Below, piece after piece: positions 5,326 through 6,131 of a DNA stretch of 6,131 nt. The DNA lies in NCBI GenBank assembly GCA_904420155.1, contig CAJFUH010000142.1, positions 1-6,131 on the forward strand, read 5' to 3'. Made by a program: the position numbers and the translations under genes. Under the pieces are notes generated by a model. The model had not been told where the DNA came from, searched no databases, and saw only the letters and a list, made by a program, of their open reading frames with translations. This DNA comes from an uncultured Clostridia bacterium. GTDB taxonomy: Bacteria > Bacillota > Clostridia > Oscillospirales > Acutalibacteraceae. Positions within the stretch are counted from its first letter, which is position 1; each line of letters opens with the position of its first letter.

Positions 5326-6131
5326 TTACAAAAGGCGGTCCGCCATCAGGGCGGCGAAAATATAGGGCTTTGCCTCCGGCGGGTACTCCGCGTTGTTGTA
5401 CACCTTGGTAAAGAGTTTGCTCTGGTTGTAACGGCGGAGGTTTTCCGGGTCGGAAAGCTTCAGGGACTCGTACAGATTATGATCCCCATAGGCAAAGGGG
5501 CTGTCTTTACAGTTGATATACCGGTCCACGTATTTCTCGTAGCATTCCTTCCACTCCTGGCGCAGCTGCGCAACGTCGAAAGTTTCCGGGGTTTCCTCAG
5601 GAGCCGCCGTTTCTTTTTCCGGCTCCTTCTCGCCAAAGTTATCAAACCGGCTGCTGGATTGGGTTCTTTTCAGGCTCTCCGACGGGATGGTCAGGCCGAT
5701 GGCCACTTCCTTCTTATCGTTGGTCTGGGGCTCCACGATCTGGATGCTATCGGGGCCCGTTCCCAAAAGGTCGCCGATGACTTCCCGGAGATAAACGCCG
5801 AATTCCGAATCGGTGAATCCCCGCAGGTCTTCCCCTAACGAACAGAACCGCAGCGCCTGGGAGCTGCCGCCCGCCAAAAAGATCTTAAAGATCCCCGCGT
5901 CGGTATCCACCGCGCCCACTTCCCGGATATAATTGGCCAGCACATAGAAGATATTGAGGAACTTCAGGCGCATGGTGGCCACCAGTTTGGCGTACAGTCC
6001 CTGGTTGCCCGGGCGGAAAATGTAATCGTACCGGAAAGAACACTTATCGATCAGCGTATCCAAAATCACTCGGATATTCTTATAAATGGGGTCGATATCC
6101 AGGTTGTGGTGCACGTCCACCATTTTTACCA
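5326..6131 (-). CDS. Hsp70/actin-fold ATPase-like protein, C-terminal part
   Basis: The reading frame is open to the right edge, so the N-terminus lies outside. The ATG at 6121-6123 has no visible ribosome site and is probably internal. Counting from it, IFKIFLAGGSSQ at 78-89 matches the adenosine-binding GG-S motif of Hsp70/actin-fold ATPases (compare VxLVGGSTR in DnaK), and EPQTNDKKEVAIGL at 131-144 resembles the strand-helix that ends the ATPase core (P-x..-AVAxGA in DnaK). A charged linker rich in Glu, Pro and Thr (about 150-182) follows, then a helical tail of about 80 residues ending in ADRLL. The usual Hsp70 beta-sandwich substrate domain is absent; the tail is much shorter and unlike it. 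The phosphate-binding motifs would be in the missing part. The protein may be a chaperone-like ATPase serving the downstream membrane/GTPase module. Actin-like or sugar-kinase-fold relatives are alternatives. Confidence 0.8.
   Translation of the reverse strand, partial: VKMVDVHHNLDIDPIYKNIRVILDTLIDKCSFRYDYIFRPGNQGLYAKLVATMRLKFLNIFYVLANYIREVGAVDTDAGIFKIFLAGGSSQALRFCSLGEDLRGFTDSEFGVYLREVIGDLLGTGPDSIQIVEPQTNDKKEVAIGLTIPSESLKRTQSSSRFDNFGEKEPEKETAAPEETPETFDVAQLRQEWKECYEKYVDRYINCKDSPFAYGDHNLYESLKLSDPENLRRYNQSKLFTKVYNNAEYPPEAKPYIFAALMADRLL

Noticed and set aside
5311..5838. Plus-strand open frame of 175 codons
   Set aside because: It is antisense to the Hsp70-like coding region, which carries the LAGGSS motif; it is a shadow frame.

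Overview
The window looks like chromosomal DNA from a gut-type Clostridia bacterium, probably of the Oscillospiraceae/Ruminococcaceae group. The grounds are indirect: strong AGGAGG-type ribosome sites, TTG start codons, fairly GC-rich genes separated by AT-rich patches, and GC-rich intergenic hairpins (an AAGCTTTT-AC-AAAAGCTT palindrome next to GGGGGC..GCCCCC stems) of a kind I remember from those genomes. This placement is inference.

All five supported genes lie on the minus strand, so the module reads from right to left. (1) 6131-5326: C-terminal part of an Hsp70/actin-fold ATPase-like protein, cut by the window edge. (2) 5325-4795: a 531-bp gap packed with GC-rich hairpins. (3) 4794-3121: a 557-residue single-pass membrane protein with signal peptide, external domain, Ser/Gln/Glu-rich stalk, one membrane helix, Pro/Ala-rich internal linker and an unrecognised internal domain. 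(4) 3012-1861: a 383-residue P-loop GTPase-like protein with a CxxC pair at the N-terminus and another just before the P-loop. (5) 1864-809: a 351-residue protein resembling GTPase-associated protein 1 (GAP1), whose start overlaps the GTPase stop as ATGA. (6) 750-424: a 108-residue zinc-ribbon protein ending in a C-terminal membrane helix. (7) A strong intrinsic terminator at 291-325 closes the operon. Positions 1-290 hold no gene I can support.

The layout suggests a membrane-associated signalling or stress/conflict module. An external sensor spans the membrane, a soluble GTPase is translationally coupled to its GAP1-like partner, a small zinc-ribbon protein is tethered to the membrane, and a chaperone-like ATPase is encoded just upstream. 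GTPase plus GAP1 pairs have been placed by comparative genomics among predicted NTP-dependent conflict and signalling systems. No effector enzyme (nuclease, protease or toxin) is visible in this window, so it may lie beyond the right edge, or the module may serve a housekeeping or envelope role. Assignment to named families is from motif recall, not from a search.
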